Below are positions 48,414 through 61,498 of a stretch of DNA of 64,000 nt, in pieces. This stretch comes from Fomitopsis serialis. Its lineage: Eukaryota > Basidiomycota > Agaricomycetes > Polyporales > Fomitopsidaceae. Numbering within the stretch: the stretch's first letter is position 1; every line of letters begins with the position of its first letter. The notes under the pieces are model-generated. The model saw only the letters and a list, made by a program, of their open reading frames with translations. It had not been told where the DNA came from and did no database searches. The position numbers and the translations under genes are program-made. The stretch is taken from NCBI RefSeq assembly GCF_022376445.1, contig NW_025955015.1:62001-126000 (forward strand), in the 5' to 3' direction.

Positions 48414-51090
48414 CTTCCTAGTGTTCGAGGTAAAGATATCCATCTACTTAGAAACCCATCGCATCTAGTGTGCCTGAATACGAGCGCCTCGGTGGGTTCT
48501 CACGAGGTTCCTCCCAAGTTCTCCCGACCGAACACTGGCAGATCGGCGACTGCTGCCTTGTATACCGTTGAATATGTCCAGCTCTACCTAGCTTGAGCTC
48601 ATCGTCAGCAGGGCCTCTCGCCGCAGAGCATCTACTCTTGCCTCGAAGCGGGATCTGCGAAATAGTCATACGAAGGCTCGACCATACTTCGCTGCAGTGC
48701 AACGCCTTGCTACCGGGTCAACAGACAGCTACGCATCGGATACCTCACAACGCGATTCGGATTGCACCTCATTGGTGTCGAATGATTCGGATATTCTATT
48801 GTCGTGGTACCTCTGCGCGTGTATTTGTGTGCTTACATGGTGTTTTACCTAGATCGGCATCACGAACAGTGTAGGGGAGCTGCTGGAGGAGGGGTCTCCA
48901 CCACGCAGTTCGATACATTAAAGTGGCGCTGTGATATTCACCCCGGACTTTACCAATTTACTGTTCCAAGCATATGGTTCTGGAGCGTGCCCTCGATCCG
49001 ATCTGAGTGGACGCAGTGCGCGGACCTCCGCGCCATCTAAATGCGACCAACACGGTGCAGCATCCATACCTCGGCTGGGGATACACTCTAGGACAGTTCA
49101 CCCCCCTCATCCCAACATCAACTCGTATTCGACATCATTTTTTGCGGGAACTGGTCAGCATCATCCAGGCTCGCTGACAGAACGCCTTCCTGAACTCGCC
49201 TTCCGGGCGGGCCAATCGCAAATTTTCGCCAACTCGGGGACGTGCCCGTGAACATTGGACGTTGAACGGCACTCCGGATGCCACCACTTACTAGTGCGTG
49301 TCGCTTCTTCTCCTCTGGAACATCGTGACGGGCCATTGGTGGCGTTTGCAGTACCAAGACAGCATTCTCTACAACGGGACGGTCGACTACGCCGACCCGT
49401 ACCTCGATATCCAGTACCTCAGGGCGTCCTGCGGCATCGCAGACTGCGGGTGGGGCAACATCCAGTGCAGCGGAGACACGGTCTGTGCTGTGGCGCGGAG
49501 AGATCGTGCGCTGGTCGGCGTCGCCGTGGTACCTGTGGGATGGACATCAGTGCAGAGGGGACTCCGCGATTTGGTTCCCACTCAGCTCCTTGGGCTTCGG
49601 GGAACCGCTTCTACTTACACGGGGGATGTAAAAGCCCCCGACGCGTTGCACATGCCAGATGCGAACGTCGGATCGGGGCCGCATCATTCATGCAGTTTGG
49701 CCATGCTCGTGTTCGCCCCGCCTCGAGGCTGCCGACGCCGTGGTGAAAACAGTGGCCGCATGGCGGATCTAGCGAAAGTTGCTAAAATTGCTAGTGTTTG
49801 CGGAGGCTCTAGATCGCATCAGACGTCGACATTGAGCACGCATGGACGCTAGTAGGCAGAGTAAGCGTCGTTACCACCCGCTAGGCCTGCTATTGTGTCG
49901 CCTCTACAGGTATTTTTACCTCTAGCGGTAGCGGGAGACTTGCGATCGGCCCGCCTTGCGCCTCGAAGTTCTGCTATGACACTTGTACGTCACGTTTGCG
50001 CGAATATGTGACGCGTGGAGGCTGCTAGGCTGTCAAGGTAACAGATCATCTGGTAGAACTTGGAAACAAGCCGGTTTTCGTTGCGCGCTATTCGGGAGAG
50101 CCTTGAGTGACGGTGATCTTCCGCGTCTTAGTCAGACCTGCGAGTCAGCACGTACTCGAATGCTCGAGCTTGGCTCGAGCCCATTGGTCGGAACCAGGGG
50201 AATATGAGGGTCTGCACAGGTTTGACCTCGGTATGGCCACTTGCTTCATGGTGGCAGATGTGATGAGTCGGCGACGTGGTTGAATCGTGTTGTCGTTGTT
50301 CCCGGGCAAACCGACTTGCAAAGGAAAGTTTCGACGAAGTTTCCGCGAGAACTGTCAGATGCGCATTGACATCACTGACATGATACGTCGTCGTGGCAGT
50401 CCACCGTCCAGCACAGGTAGTCTAAGTATTGACTCTGTCGACCGTATCATGATATGGAATGTCTGCATTGCATCAGAGTTGCGACTCACCGAGCTGCAGA
50501 GTCGGAGCGTTTGCGAGCGCGGATACCCGGTGTGCCAGCGCGACGCCGTGTCAGGGCACATGCCGCAGTGGATGCCGGCGGTGATGAGATTGAGTTGCAC
50601 GCTGGGGAGTTCTGTTCAGCCGAACACAGGCACGGTGCAGCGAACGCGCCCCACCAGGGCAACCAGGGAGGCCTGAGGCCTGCCTGAGTGATTGCGGCGG
50701 TGGCTGGTGGCATGAGCGCGAACTGCAACTGCGGCTGAGTTGTGGATGCGCGCACTGGATATGTGGTCATACGCACACACAAAGATTGCCAGCTGCCACT
50801 GTCGAGGACACCGTTGTTATTGTTTCTGTCTTCTGAGATGCGCCGTCATTAATGAAGAATTCGAAGAAGCAGCGGCGCTGTAGCTCGTGCGAGTGACCAT
50901 AATGAGCTGAGACTAGTCTGCGTTACGGCAGGCATGCAAGCTAAGTATTAAGGCCTCAGCTTGAGTTATCGTCGTTGCTAATTACCAATTGTTCGTTGGG
51001 CAGTCAGTTCGTTACGGGCACTCGCTGTTTGCATCGACGTCGCTTGCGGCCAAGCCTCGATCCAGGCGGCTCTGCGACGCCCATATGTCC
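48414..51090. other. 2.7 kb, unresolved; possible decayed gene
   Basis: No gene could be assembled. A plus-strand frame of 184 codons at 49298-49852 includes a coding-like part (HWWRLQYQDSILYNGTVDYA, then DPYLDIQYLRASCGIADCGW) and, just upstream in another frame, HWTLNGTPDATTY ending at a possible splice donor region. Short coding-like patches also occur near 48,640-48,720 and 49,040-49,110. Given the frameshifts in both neighbours this may be the remains, or an error-broken copy, of a real gene. I do not recognise the family. Confidence 0.3.
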
Positions 51091-51102
51091 TAGCTGCAGC
51101 CT

Positions 51103-51109
51103 ATATAAC
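51103..51109 (+). promoter_or_regulatory. TATA box
   Basis: TATATAA lies 61-67 bp upstream of the ATG at 51170 of the G-alpha-like gene, in otherwise GC-rich sequence, followed by a CT-rich leader. This is a normal position for a fungal core promoter. Confidence 0.55.
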
Positions 51110-51169
51110 CCTCAGCGGCACGCCACCACTATTACACCCCTCCTCGACCTGCCCTCCTCATACCCACCC

Positions 51170-53141
51170 ATGGGTGCACCGCTTGATGCTGACGACCCGC
51201 TCGCCTCGCGGATCGCGCCCCGCCAAATGAGACAGCCGACCAGCGCGACGCACGCCTCAGCGCCGAGGCCGAGGCCCGGCGGATAAGCGAGAAGATTGAC
51301 GAGCAGCTCAGAGTGGACAAGGCCGCACAGAGAAAAAGGCGATCGCAGACCGTAAAGGTCCTTCTGCTCGGCCAGAGCGAGAGCGGTGCGTCTTGTTGAT
51401 CTTCGTGTGCGCACGGGCGTCGCGTGATTGTCGACTTCTGTCTCCAGGCAAGTCGACGACCCTCAAGAGTGAGCACATCCCGCCACACTCATACACCTAT
51501 CTGACGCCCCTTTCATAGACTTTCAACTAACGTACTCGCCAACGCGTGGGCAGAAGAGCGCAACTCATGGCGGACCGGTCATCCAACTCAATCTCGTCCG
51601 GAACATAAACTCTATCCTCGACATGCTCGCCGAGGAGATGTCCAGGACCTCCTCACATCCCAGCACCGCCACCGGGGACGCCGATGTCTCTGATGACGAG
51701 GAGGCCGAGGCTGAGGCTGAGCCCTCACTCACCACGCCGCCTCCCTATCCATGTCGTCCACCGCCCCCCTCCGCTTCACCGACCGACACGCGCTGCTCAA
51801 GCTGCGCCTAACTCCGCTGCGCGGGCTGCAGCGCGACCTCGAAGACACGCTCGGCGTCTCCGGCACGGAGGACATTGAGCACCCGCTGCAGCGCTCGACT
51901 GTGCGCAGCCCGACGGGGCGTACATCCCAGGAGGCGTATATCCGCTCGCACACGCTGTGGAAGAGCAAGCTCCGCTCGGCGAGCGAGGGCAACTTCGACG
52001 GCATATTCAAGCGTAACCGCGAAGCGAAAACCCGCGAGGCAATGGACATCTCGCGGGGTGCAAGGACGATATCCAGGAAGTGTGGGAGGACGAGATGGTC
52101 CAGGAGATGCTGAGGCGGCGCAAGTTCGTGATCGAGAGCGTGCCGGGCTTGTGAGTGGCTTCTTCCTTCATGGTTCAATATGGGATGCGGGCTGAGCATG
52201 TGCAGCTTCTTGAACGACGTGGAGCGGATCGCAGCGCGAGAATACGAGCCCTCGGACAACGATATTGTCCGCGCACGGTTACGCACGATGGGCGTTCAGG
52301 AGTACGGCATAAAGTTCGAGATCGGTAAGCGATCAATCCGGTCTGGCAACGACACGCGATCTCACTCTCCCTTCCTCAGGACCTGCGGCGGGCACGGAGT
52401 GGCTCATGTACGACGTCGGCGGGTCGCGAACTCAGGTGAGCGTCCCTCCCTTCTCGATCGTCTTTCCCCAAGTCTATCACGAACCGCAATGCTCACGCGG
52501 CCCCTCCCTCCCCACAGCGCGCGAAGTGGTTCCCGTACTTCGACGACTGCGACGCGATCATCTTCCTCGCGCCCATCTCGTGCTTCGACGAGCGGCTCGC
52601 GGAGGACCGCAAGGTGAACCGGCTCGAGGACAGCTACATGCTCTGGCGCCTCGTCTGCGCGTCCAAGCTCCTCCAGAACACGCAGATGATCCTGTTCCTG
52701 AACAAGTACGACCTGCTCGACCAGAAGCTCAAGCGCGGCGTGAAGGTGAAGGACCACGTTAGGAGCTTCGGCGACAGGCCGAACGACGCGGAGACGGTCA
52801 GCAAGTGTGAGTGGTGCGTTTATGTGGGGGTGGGAGGGTGTGCTGACGGTGGGATGCTGCAGACTTCTCGCAGCATTTTAGGGAGATCTCGAAGCGGCAT
52901 TCGCCCAGCCACGGCAGTTCCGTGTACATATGACCTCCGTCATCGTGAGTATCCATCGTGTGTCCGACATAGTCTGAGGCCTGATCATTGTTTACGCAGG
53001 ATACTAAAGCAACAGCAGTTACTCTCGGTATTGGTACGTACTGTACACCGTCCTTCTCCACTAGCACCCCAGGGGCTAACCTTCCATCCAGTCGAAGAGG
53101 GCATCCTCCAAGCTCACCTCCGCTCCGTCGAGCTCATCTAA
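51170..53141 (+). CDS. Atypical G-protein alpha-subunit-like protein, frame broken
   Basis: All five nucleotide-binding boxes are visible. G1: LLLGQSESGKST (split by an intron after ESG) near 51,370-51,460. G2 region: YEPSDNDIVRARLRTMGVQE near 52,250. G3: MYDVGGSRTQRAKWFPYFDD. G4: MILFLNKYDLLDQKLKRGVK near 52,690. G5: TSVIDTKAT near 52,930-53,010. The tail is EEGILQAHLRSVELI. Between G1 and G2 there is a long acidic insertion (DVSDDEEAEAEAE) absent from canonical G-alpha. The protein starts MGAPLDADDPLA. The coding frame shifts repeatedly: by one base near 51,220, 51,540, 51,577 (opposite sense), 51,744, 52,056 and 52,910, most at C or G runs, while the translated residues on either side stay conserved. 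Such expanded, divergent G-alpha-like genes are common in polypores. Whether it is expressed depends on resolving the shifts. Confidence 0.8.
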
Positions 53142-54172
53142 CTTACATCCCCCCACGCATCCTTCATAGACCTCCTCAACACTCGCCCTTACCTCACACC
53201 CGCGTAATTGCACCTCGCCTGGGCCGTCAATAATGTACTGTACACTTCTATTCGCTCCATATCCGAGTGGTCCACGGGTGGGTCGTCCTGGTTTATGCGC
53301 TGTGCTTGAATCCGACGGCCGGGTTGCTTGTCGTCGTCACCGCCACTTTTTATGAATGTCTAATGCTGATTATGGTTTACGGATACTGCTGTTGTTGTTG
53401 TTGTGTTGTCTCTGTGCCTCTGCCTCTGCCTCTGCTTGCGAATCATCTGTGTATTGCTACGACTCATATCATGCCTCTATGTATGCAATGTATGCAATGT
53501 TCTCCTTATGCTCGGGGTTGCATTTGGCTTGGCGCGCGAGAGTAGGTGTAAATATTTCTTTTAACTGGTTGCGTATGTCTGGAATTGAGACCAAATGGAA
53601 ATGCTCTACCTGGTGCTTGCATCTGGTTCTCTTCGCTTGGAGTCTCGCATCGCCGCTGACAAGCCTATCACACGTCCAACCGATGCAGGAAGAGAATGGC
53701 ATAGGAGGACTGCGAGCGTAACAGATAACAGAGAAGCATTACGCGTCTATCTATATCTACGGGGGCTTGGAGAGAAAAATCGTCAATCCTTCGAGGAAGG
53801 TTCTATATCGGCACCTCGTCGGGTTTTGCGTTAGGTGATCGTGATTAAGTCGTCGCGATGTAAGACAGGGCTCACGCACAACCATCCAGCTTGCGTGACA
53901 TTGGCGCGCTAAGCTAATGGAGCTTCGATCAGCCGTTTTAAAAAGTTCTTTCGCACAGTATCTGCGGAATTGTAATGCGGACAAAACTGTGCGAGCAGAT
54001 TTGCAGCCATCGTAAACACAAGTTCCTATAGGTTTACGAGTGTAAGAGCAATAGCCGCTCAGCTGCCTGTTGAGTGCGATACCTGCCTCGTATGGCTACT
54101 CCGAGCCCGGTCACAGGTGTCACGCTGGATGTTGTGCGTGAGCCCTGTCTTATGTCATGCTGTAAATGAGGA
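53142..54172. other. Intergenic with short simple repeats
   Basis: Contains a TGT/GTT-rich run (GCTGTTGTTGTTGTTGTG near 53,390) followed by CTCTGCCTCTGCCTCTGC-type repeats, then tandem ATGTATGCA words near 53,480. No gene supported. The G-alpha 3' end (+) and the MFS 3' end (-) converge here, so terminators are expected on both sides. Confidence 0.5.
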
Positions 54173-56303
54173 TCAGTATACCGCGAACAGTTTGCGCTCT
54201 TTCTTGAAGCGAGCTAGGAGGGCATGTATCAGCAGACGTGGCATCTTGACCGGCGATGACCGCGACACACCATAGAGCATCAGGAGCACACCGAGCACCT
54301 GCATACCACCGGAATAGCAGGCAACCGCGTGCCAGTTGCCACCCGTGCCGCTCAGGATCGCGCCGCCCAAGGGCGCCCCGGCGGCGTTTCCTGTGCAGCG
54401 CCAGCAGATCAGCGCGGCGCATGAGCACGAGAGCAACCAACGGCGTACCGGGCAGATTGAAGAAGAGCGTTATGCCAGACAGGCCTGCCAGCCGATCCGA
54501 GCCGTACAGCTGCGCGCACACGGCGGGCGTCAGGGATATGAAGCAGCCGCAGAAGAAGCCGTATATGATCCCGAACGCTATCTGCGGGACGTCAGACGGA
54601 CGCGGATGAGTAAGAAACTGTACCCTGTGGCAGTGCGTACAATGCCGGAGTAGCTCCTGACGAAGTTCCAGATCAGGAGCTGCGCGAGCCCGGAGATGCC
54701 GACGGAGATGAGCATGGCGTTGACGGGCCCGATGCGGTCGGCGATGAACCCCACGGATGTCCGGCCTGCGGCGGCGCCGAAGTTGAGGAGCATGAGAGGC
54801 AGCACGGAGAACTAACAGAGCGGTCAGTTGAGCCATTGAGACGAGCATGGCAATGTGGGATACGAACAAAGTCGCTTGTTCCCGGCATCACATCTATGAC
54901 ATAGGTGGGAAGGAGGAAGATGGGTGTCAAGTAACCACTGTTGATCCACCGTCAGCCATGTAGCTTCGAGCACCGGAGAGAGACACTGACAACACCGTGA
55001 AGAGAATGCAGAGACCAAGGCTCCAGAATACAGGGTCTTTGAAGAACGTGATATCGATCCATACGATCTTCTGACGCTTCGAGGCTGGCCTTCTCTCCTC
55101 GATGAGGATGAGCGCTACAATAAAGCATGCGGCGTTCATAGCGGCGTAGATCGCAAAAGTCTTCTTCAGGCCGAGCGCGGCGAACATCTTGTACATGATG
55201 AGAGTCGCCATAGCACCGCCTGGAACGTCAACGTCAATATAACAGTCATGAGTATAGGGAGACAGCATGATCGCACCGAAGGAGCATCCAGCAACCACCA
55301 CTCCGATTGCGAAGGCTCTGTACTTGAGGAACCACTGTGCCGGTAGTGACACCTGACGGGAATCCTTCAACTGCCTGACACTGTAGCCATGGATAGTGGC
55401 AACGTACGACAAGCGGGAATATCAGGGCATTCGCAATTCCTTGGAGTAGGCCCTGTGCAAAGTTGGTGAGAACATGGAGACAACAGTTCCACCAGTATAC
55501 ATACTTGCGTTATGAAAAACTGCCACAGTTCGGTGCAAAATGCTGAGCCAAGCATGCCTGCTAGCCAGAATATAGCTCCCAGCGCGAGAAGGGGCTGGAC
55601 TGCTTTAGTGTGTGTAACCGGACCATATAAGTATGAAATACCATTTACCTTGAATCCGCTGGAACCTCGTGTGAGCACGAATGAACATATACCAAGTAAG
55701 AACGCTTACAAACGATCTCCAATCTTGCCGGTGACGAAACTAGCCAGCGTCATGACCTGCATAATTTCTCGGCGACTCATACATAAGATGTTAGAAAAAC
55801 ACAACACTCACCATGCCCGACACACTACCCAGCGTGGACAGAATCGTATCGGATGTGTCGGGGAAAATGTGTTCCTGGTAATATGTCTGTACAACGCCCC
55901 ATGCCTGCCATCGTATAAGTACCAAAGAGGAGAACGACGCGGAGTATCAAGGACGTGTGTCCGTAATGCTCACGAGCCTGTCCGCCCAACGCCGTCCCAC
56001 CAACACCGCAAGTGGTAGAAAGTGAGAAATCAATGTAGATCCTATATCAGGTTTACGGATCAGGGACATACGCCCAGCCTAGTGTGTTTGCGGAGAACAA
56101 CACACATCCGAAGACGACGAGCCATGCACGCAGGCCGCCGTCGGGGTAGTCATCGTCTTCAAGAGGCGTGTCGACGGCCGAACTTGCATAAGATGTAGAC
56201 GCGGATGGCGGCTTTTCTCATTCACAGAAAGCCTCTGTGTCTTCGCCTCTACATCAGCCGGCATGAAGTCGACATGCGTTTTCTCCGATGCGGGGGTATC
56301 CAT
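54173..56303 (-). CDS. MFS transporter, monocarboxylate (MCT/MCH) type
   Basis: The start is the ATG at 56303 (MDTPASEKTHVDF). The hallmark YPDGGLRAWLVVFGCVLFS of fungal monocarboxylate-porter-like MFS proteins opens helix 1. Then come WGVVQTYYQEHIFPDTSD, MTLASFVTGKIGDR, LGAIFWLAGMLGSAFCTELW, FLKYRAFAIGVVVAGCSFG, KDPVFWSLGLCILFTVL, LLNFGAAAGRTSVGFIADRI and YGSDRLAGLSGITLFFNLPG, with a C-terminal NAAGAPLGGAILSGTGG joined by a 50-60 nt intron. Exons are many and short, and one near 55,660 is about 17 nt. Between the N-terminal leader and YPDGGLRAW the frame slips back one base, at or near the A-run at 56213-56216 (TTTT on the plus strand). The substrate is unknown; relatives include riboflavin and carboxylate carriers. 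Confidence 0.88.
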
Positions 56304-58327
56304 AGTGTACAGGGAAACCGAGGAGCGTAGGGAAGGGGAAGGGGGTCGTGAATAACTGGAATCATGACTCCACGGTATATTTATGCGGGGTGTGTAGAAG
56401 CAAACGAGGCTCGTGACGAGGTGTGCCGAACGGCGAAAGTGGGCGATAGGCTTTGAAGGCAACCGACAAGGAAATGGGCCGAGACCTTGGGGATGTTGAG
56501 GGCTCGTGGACGATGCGTGCAGGCAAGCGTGTCTTGACCTGTACATTTGACGTCAGCTTTGCGGTGCCCCAGACATTCTTCTCGCAGCTCACTGGACGGC
56601 GTTCCACCACGCCGCTGAACTTCCTCCGAAAACAGGAGTGAAATCGTCAGGTGCTGCTGCTTCGGTCCGGGGTCCCCTCGGCAGAAATTCATCCACAACA
56701 TGAGTTTCGTTACCGAGTCATGGATGTGTTCAATCTGTCACATCAAGAGCCGCTTGAAAGCGAGGAATCAGAATGAGCTGCTATAACGAATGCGTCTGAA
56801 CACTGCGTAGTAGGAAGACACGACGCACCAGTTTGGTCGCAGTCTCTGTAAGGCATGGACAGAATCAATCGACGCCGCGGAGTTGTTATCGGGCCTTGCA
56901 TGACTAAGCTTGGCGATCATTCGAAACATCGATGATCCAGACCAAAGTCTAGACACCCCAGTGCTAGTGTGAGCGGAGACTACTAGTCTGGACTACATGG
57001 CAGAGATCGGGATACGGTGGGCCCGCTCAGCTCCATTGCAGGCTGAGAAGACTACTTTGAATCAGCACAAACTTGATAAAGTGCACCCGCTACGAAAGTA
57101 GCGTCACGTCCCAGCACGTTCCTCACCTGCGAGATGGACGAATTCGATGCGGGGTGTACATAGTAGGGTTGAACCTACCGTGACTCAAGGAACGGAACGC
57201 CGTCTGTCATCAGCGTCATGATCACACTGCATAACATCTGTGGGTGGAAGGCGACTGAACTTGAAGATTGCTATCAATAACTGAACTCTCTGAACGTCCG
57301 GGTGACGAAGATCGAATGAACACATACTCGCGTACCACTGAGCGCTCCCCTTGACGTGCCAATGGTTGCAGCAGTGAGCCGCACTCGAGCAAAGGGCATT
57401 GTTGTTACGTTGCGCCCCTGAGAGTTCCCGCAGAGAACGTTCAGAAGCAAGCCGGTTGAGGACACGCACTGGCAGTGCCAGTGAGCATGCAAGGACTCGG
57501 ACTAGCTGACATGAGGCACCAAAGTGCCGACTACTAGTGCTCAGCACGCAGTTCCTGCAGGATTAAGTACAGACTTCTAGTGTCACAGCTGAGCACTACA
57601 CGTACCGTCTTCTCGCGGGGCTAGTCAGTGAAGTTACGAGCTGAGGTACAGGGTCATACCATAGACATCGTGACTGAGCGCTGAGCATCCAGTTTGGGGA
57701 GAACGTCGTCAAACCCTTTGTGACGTTGATATTCTATTTGAATTAATCAGTGTTCGATTTCCGAGCTCTGGAGCAAGCTGTGGCTCACGCAATGCGGGAG
57801 CATGGACCAAGGGCTGGTATGCTGCGAGCAATCGCCGCCCTTTCTTCAGGCGACTCGTGGAGTACCAGGATGATCGTAAGCAACATGCACTGTGGTGACC
57901 AGCGAACACGCACCATGATCACGCCAGCTATATTATGTATTCACCTTGATAACAAGCTCGTCACCCCAGCCTGCCATGTCATCATTGAGAACCCGAGTCG
58001 TAGTACGACCTAAGGTGCGCCAGCAGCGTTTCTTTCAAAAGCCATGTTCAGGTCATATACACGAAGTGGGACATAAGGAACTCACTACCAAGCAGATCGA
58101 GGCATAGATCCAGCCCCGAAGAGACCTGTGAACTGAGTGGAGCTATATAGTCGTAGTATAATTGTGAGCAGACCGCAGGCGTCACTGTGTGCAGCGCAGA
58201 AGTCGCAAGCGTCAAGCTCCGAACTCAAGAGAGCGAAATGAATGACACGTTGCATGCTGAGGATCCTATCCAGCTATTCATTTGTGCATAGTACGTGACT
58301 GTATTGAAAGACAAGTGTTTTGCAGAC
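56304..58327. other. 2 kb with no supported gene
   Basis: Lies between the start of the MFS gene (-) and the end of the flavin monooxygenase gene (-). Only frames of 60-150 codons, overlapping and without motifs. A TATATTTATGCG stretch near 56,375 sits 70 bp upstream of the MFS start and may act in its promoter. Confidence 0.45.
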
Positions 58328-60564
58328 TCATTGATCTTTATTCGCACTGGAGACTTTCGAAGACGACGACGACGAGCTGCCAGTTCTGAGCGCAGCACGC
58401 TCTTCGCGGAGATGCTTAATTTCGTCGAGGTCGATGACTTTAAAAGGCCACGTGAAGACGTTCCCCCGCTCCTCATCGTTCGTAGCTGCATATCCGCGAG
58501 CAACCCGTCGGCCAGCTGAGGCCAGCTATATGACAGAACCGTCAAAGCCTCGCTCGCATACTGACAGCTGCTTTGCGCATACCTCCAGAATGCTACGTCG
58601 CCACTGTAGCTTTCGTTGGCGTACGACAGAGAGTCCGGATAGCGTGTGCGAAGCCAGGCTGCGTTCCTATCAGTCCACGCCATCGCATCCTCCGGGGACG
58701 ACGGCAGACTGAGAAAACTGTCCTCGAGAAAGTACGAGGAGATCCAGTGCGCCGTGACCTCGTCAATGTACCCATTGTTTGTCGTGAACTATGTAGATCA
58801 GTCTGCAGAGCACGGTGCGCATCGATGGTACGAAGAAACTCACGATAGCACCATTGACTGCGAGATTTCTGCGAGTGATGTTCTTTGCTGGGACGATTCC
58901 TCTGTAGAGCGAGGGGCCTCGTTGATCATGACTGCTAGTGCTGGACGGTGATCTCGCCAAGGTGGCATATTTCCAATGTCCCTCATGCGAGGCTAGACTA
59001 GCTGTGCTTCGGCCAAGACGGAGGACGCTAATGGTGGCATCTGAGGCGGGCAGTAAACGGGAGTCCGTAGTCAACGAAGCAGGGCGCATACCGTCGAATA
59101 TACCATTCCAGGACGATGTGAATCCTGTAGCTAGGATGATAGCACTTGCTGGCAGAGTCCTCCCATCCTCCAAAAGAACGGACTGGCCGTCGGCCCCGTA
59201 GCCGGCGGCGCGGGCGGGCGCAACCAGTTCAATCTTCCCGTCTTTCACCAGTGTGTGGAAGTCGTCTTTTCTGCTAGTCCCCTCGTCATTAGTGCTAACC
59301 GTCCAAAAGAGGCCCGGTGCGTTCCGCAAGGGCGAATTGGGTGGAACGGAGAGTACCCAAAACTACATAGCATGGTTTGGTTCAGTCATCAGGATCCGAT
59401 CTAGCGAGGGCATTCGGTCCTTACCGAGACACAAGTCAAGAAAGCCCACATGGCATGTACAATGTGGGCACCAAGCCAAGTAGTATGGAGGAAGCGTCTG
59501 TCATTGCAGAGTCAATCAGCCTGAGATGCACTTCGCGGAAGAGAAAGATCTTACTCTAAGCCAGTTCTCAGCTCCACGTGGGGAGACAGCACCGACAAGA
59601 GTCTGGATATCGAAAGTGAGACTAAGTAAGTTGCGCGTGGGATAGGTGACATTGGAAGCAGCCGTACCTGCTTTTCCGGATCATCGCCGGATATGGGATA
59701 GGAGTTGCTAACACGGCATCTGTTGTGGTGAAAACCATGGAGACACGGATGCTATATTTTGCAAGGTATGCCGCAACACTGTAATAGTGACATCAGAACG
59801 AGGTGCGATGGCCGTACAGACGGTGCAGTGCCCACTCTTGCGCTGACTTCCCGCCTCCGACAACGACAACTCCGCTATTCTTGCCGGCTTTGAGGACGGC
59901 ATCGAGCTTCTGGCGGAACTGGGACGAGTGCAATGTAGGACCAGTGAAGCCTGCTAACTTTGCCTTTTCGGATGTCAGTTGCTCTGGTATCTTCGGCGCG
60001 CTGCAGCCCTATTCCATGTAAGTATCACATAAGCATGTAATAGGATCACTCATTACCCCAGTACATAACACGATTTTGTCATACGCAATGCTCTCGATGT
60101 TGCCAGAACTCAGACGCCTGGCGGTGACAGTCCAACTGTATGCACCGTCCTGCGACGGACGTATGCTGAGTATTTCAGTTCGGTATCGAATCTTCCCCGG
60201 GAGAAACTTGGCAGCGAACGTCTCCATGTACATTCGCATGTCATCGCCAGATAGCCGGCCACCGGTGACAGTGAAATTCGCAGGTGGAGGCATCGGTAGA
60301 GGAGAGAACCTAAATTCCCCATGCACGCTGACGATATGTAAACGACCAATCAATATAAACAAGGGTCGTGGCGGAATGCGACACTCACTTATTGATAGAC
60401 AAACCTGGATAGATGCGGCTCGCGGCCCAAACCCCACCCGGAGTCTCATCTCGTGTCAAGACTTCGACGTTCTGAAACCCGTCTTGGAGCAACGTATGTG
60501 CGGTGATCAGGCCTGCAGCACCCGCGCCGATCACTCCAATTCTTGCGGAAGTCGGAGGTGCCAT
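58328..60564 (-). CDS. Flavin-containing monooxygenase (FMO-like)
   Basis: The start is the ATG at 60564, followed by MAPPTSARIGVIGAGAAGLI, the FAD-binding GxGxxG. Next are TPGGVWAASRIYPGLSIN, KIVLCTG joined by a 48-nt intron to GCSAPKIPEQL, the NADP-binding VVVVGGGKSAQDVAAYLAKY (the intron lies inside the Asp codon) and ILATGFTSSWNGIFDG, the ATG motif shared by FMO and Baeyer-Villiger families. A helical C-terminal region contains YANESYSGDVAFWRYAQ. These enzymes put one oxygen atom onto soft nucleophiles or ketones using NADPH. At 58463-58467 a run of five C (plus strand) is one base short: the frame that continues the family ending (NVFTWPFKVIDLDEIKHLRE, stop at 58328) is one base back from the main frame (stop at 58225). 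No cluster partner defines a substrate. Confidence 0.88.
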
Positions 60565-61498
60565 CGCTGGTGGGATTGTCTGTGGATGAGCGTGACACCC
60601 GCCCCCGATGAAGGAGGTACGTACTTCGAGACCGGAGTATGACAAGGTTCGCGCCCCCGCGTTGGTTACTCTGATCGTCTCGGGGAACGGTGCTATGTAG
60701 CGCTGAAGAGGTTAAGTGGGGAAGGGGGGCGGACGCAAGGCGGACGTGCAGCTTTCGCCTCCGATAGAGCTCATGGTACCTATATGAATGTCGGGCGCGA
60801 GCTGCCTGGAAGCAGATGATGTTGAACAAGCGCCGTCGCCAAGCATGACTTACACCGAGGTCGACAAGTCAAAATGCAAAGGGGGCCGAAGAGTGATATA
60901 TTGATACACGAAGGGGGGGACAATTCCCTGAAATTGATATTTGCGTCAGTTGAGACACCGAATTGCCGAATTGACTGCCTACTCAGTAAGTCGATCTCGA
61001 AGCGAGGTGCCATAGGCTTCTCCATACACCTTGTAAAAGACGGCGGCGCAAAGAGACTGACAACCCACCGCTTTGGACACTGAGGATGAGCTGAATGGCA
61101 GCTGTGCCTGAGGCGAACGCACAGTGAGTGAGATGGCAGCTGCATCAAGAGCACGGGATTAAACACATTGTGGAGACTTTGGAAACCCTTGGTAGCGCGG
61201 TGGTGGTCTGATCGAACGCGTGCGACAGGTCCTGCCAATCCATGAGCAGACGAGTCAACGGGTAACAACCTGGTGATGGACGTCAACACGGGATCTTGAA
61301 CAACGAACTCTCATCACCGGTCACGAATTCTCGGGCCTTCAGCGCCTCACCTCTGACGCTGCTGGAGCCGTGTTGCGTCTTCCGCAGTTCGTCGGAACGT
61401 ACTCGTAAGCTTGAAGGTTCTATGGGCGCTTCTATACGTCTCAACGTTCCGAGCTGCTGAGTTGTCCTCCCAAGAGGCGTAATCCGAGGCGACAGAGG
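60565..61498. other. Intergenic, no gene seen
   Basis: About 930 bp between the monooxygenase start and the 3' end of the DUF202 gene. Only antisense and short frames. Confidence 0.5.
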
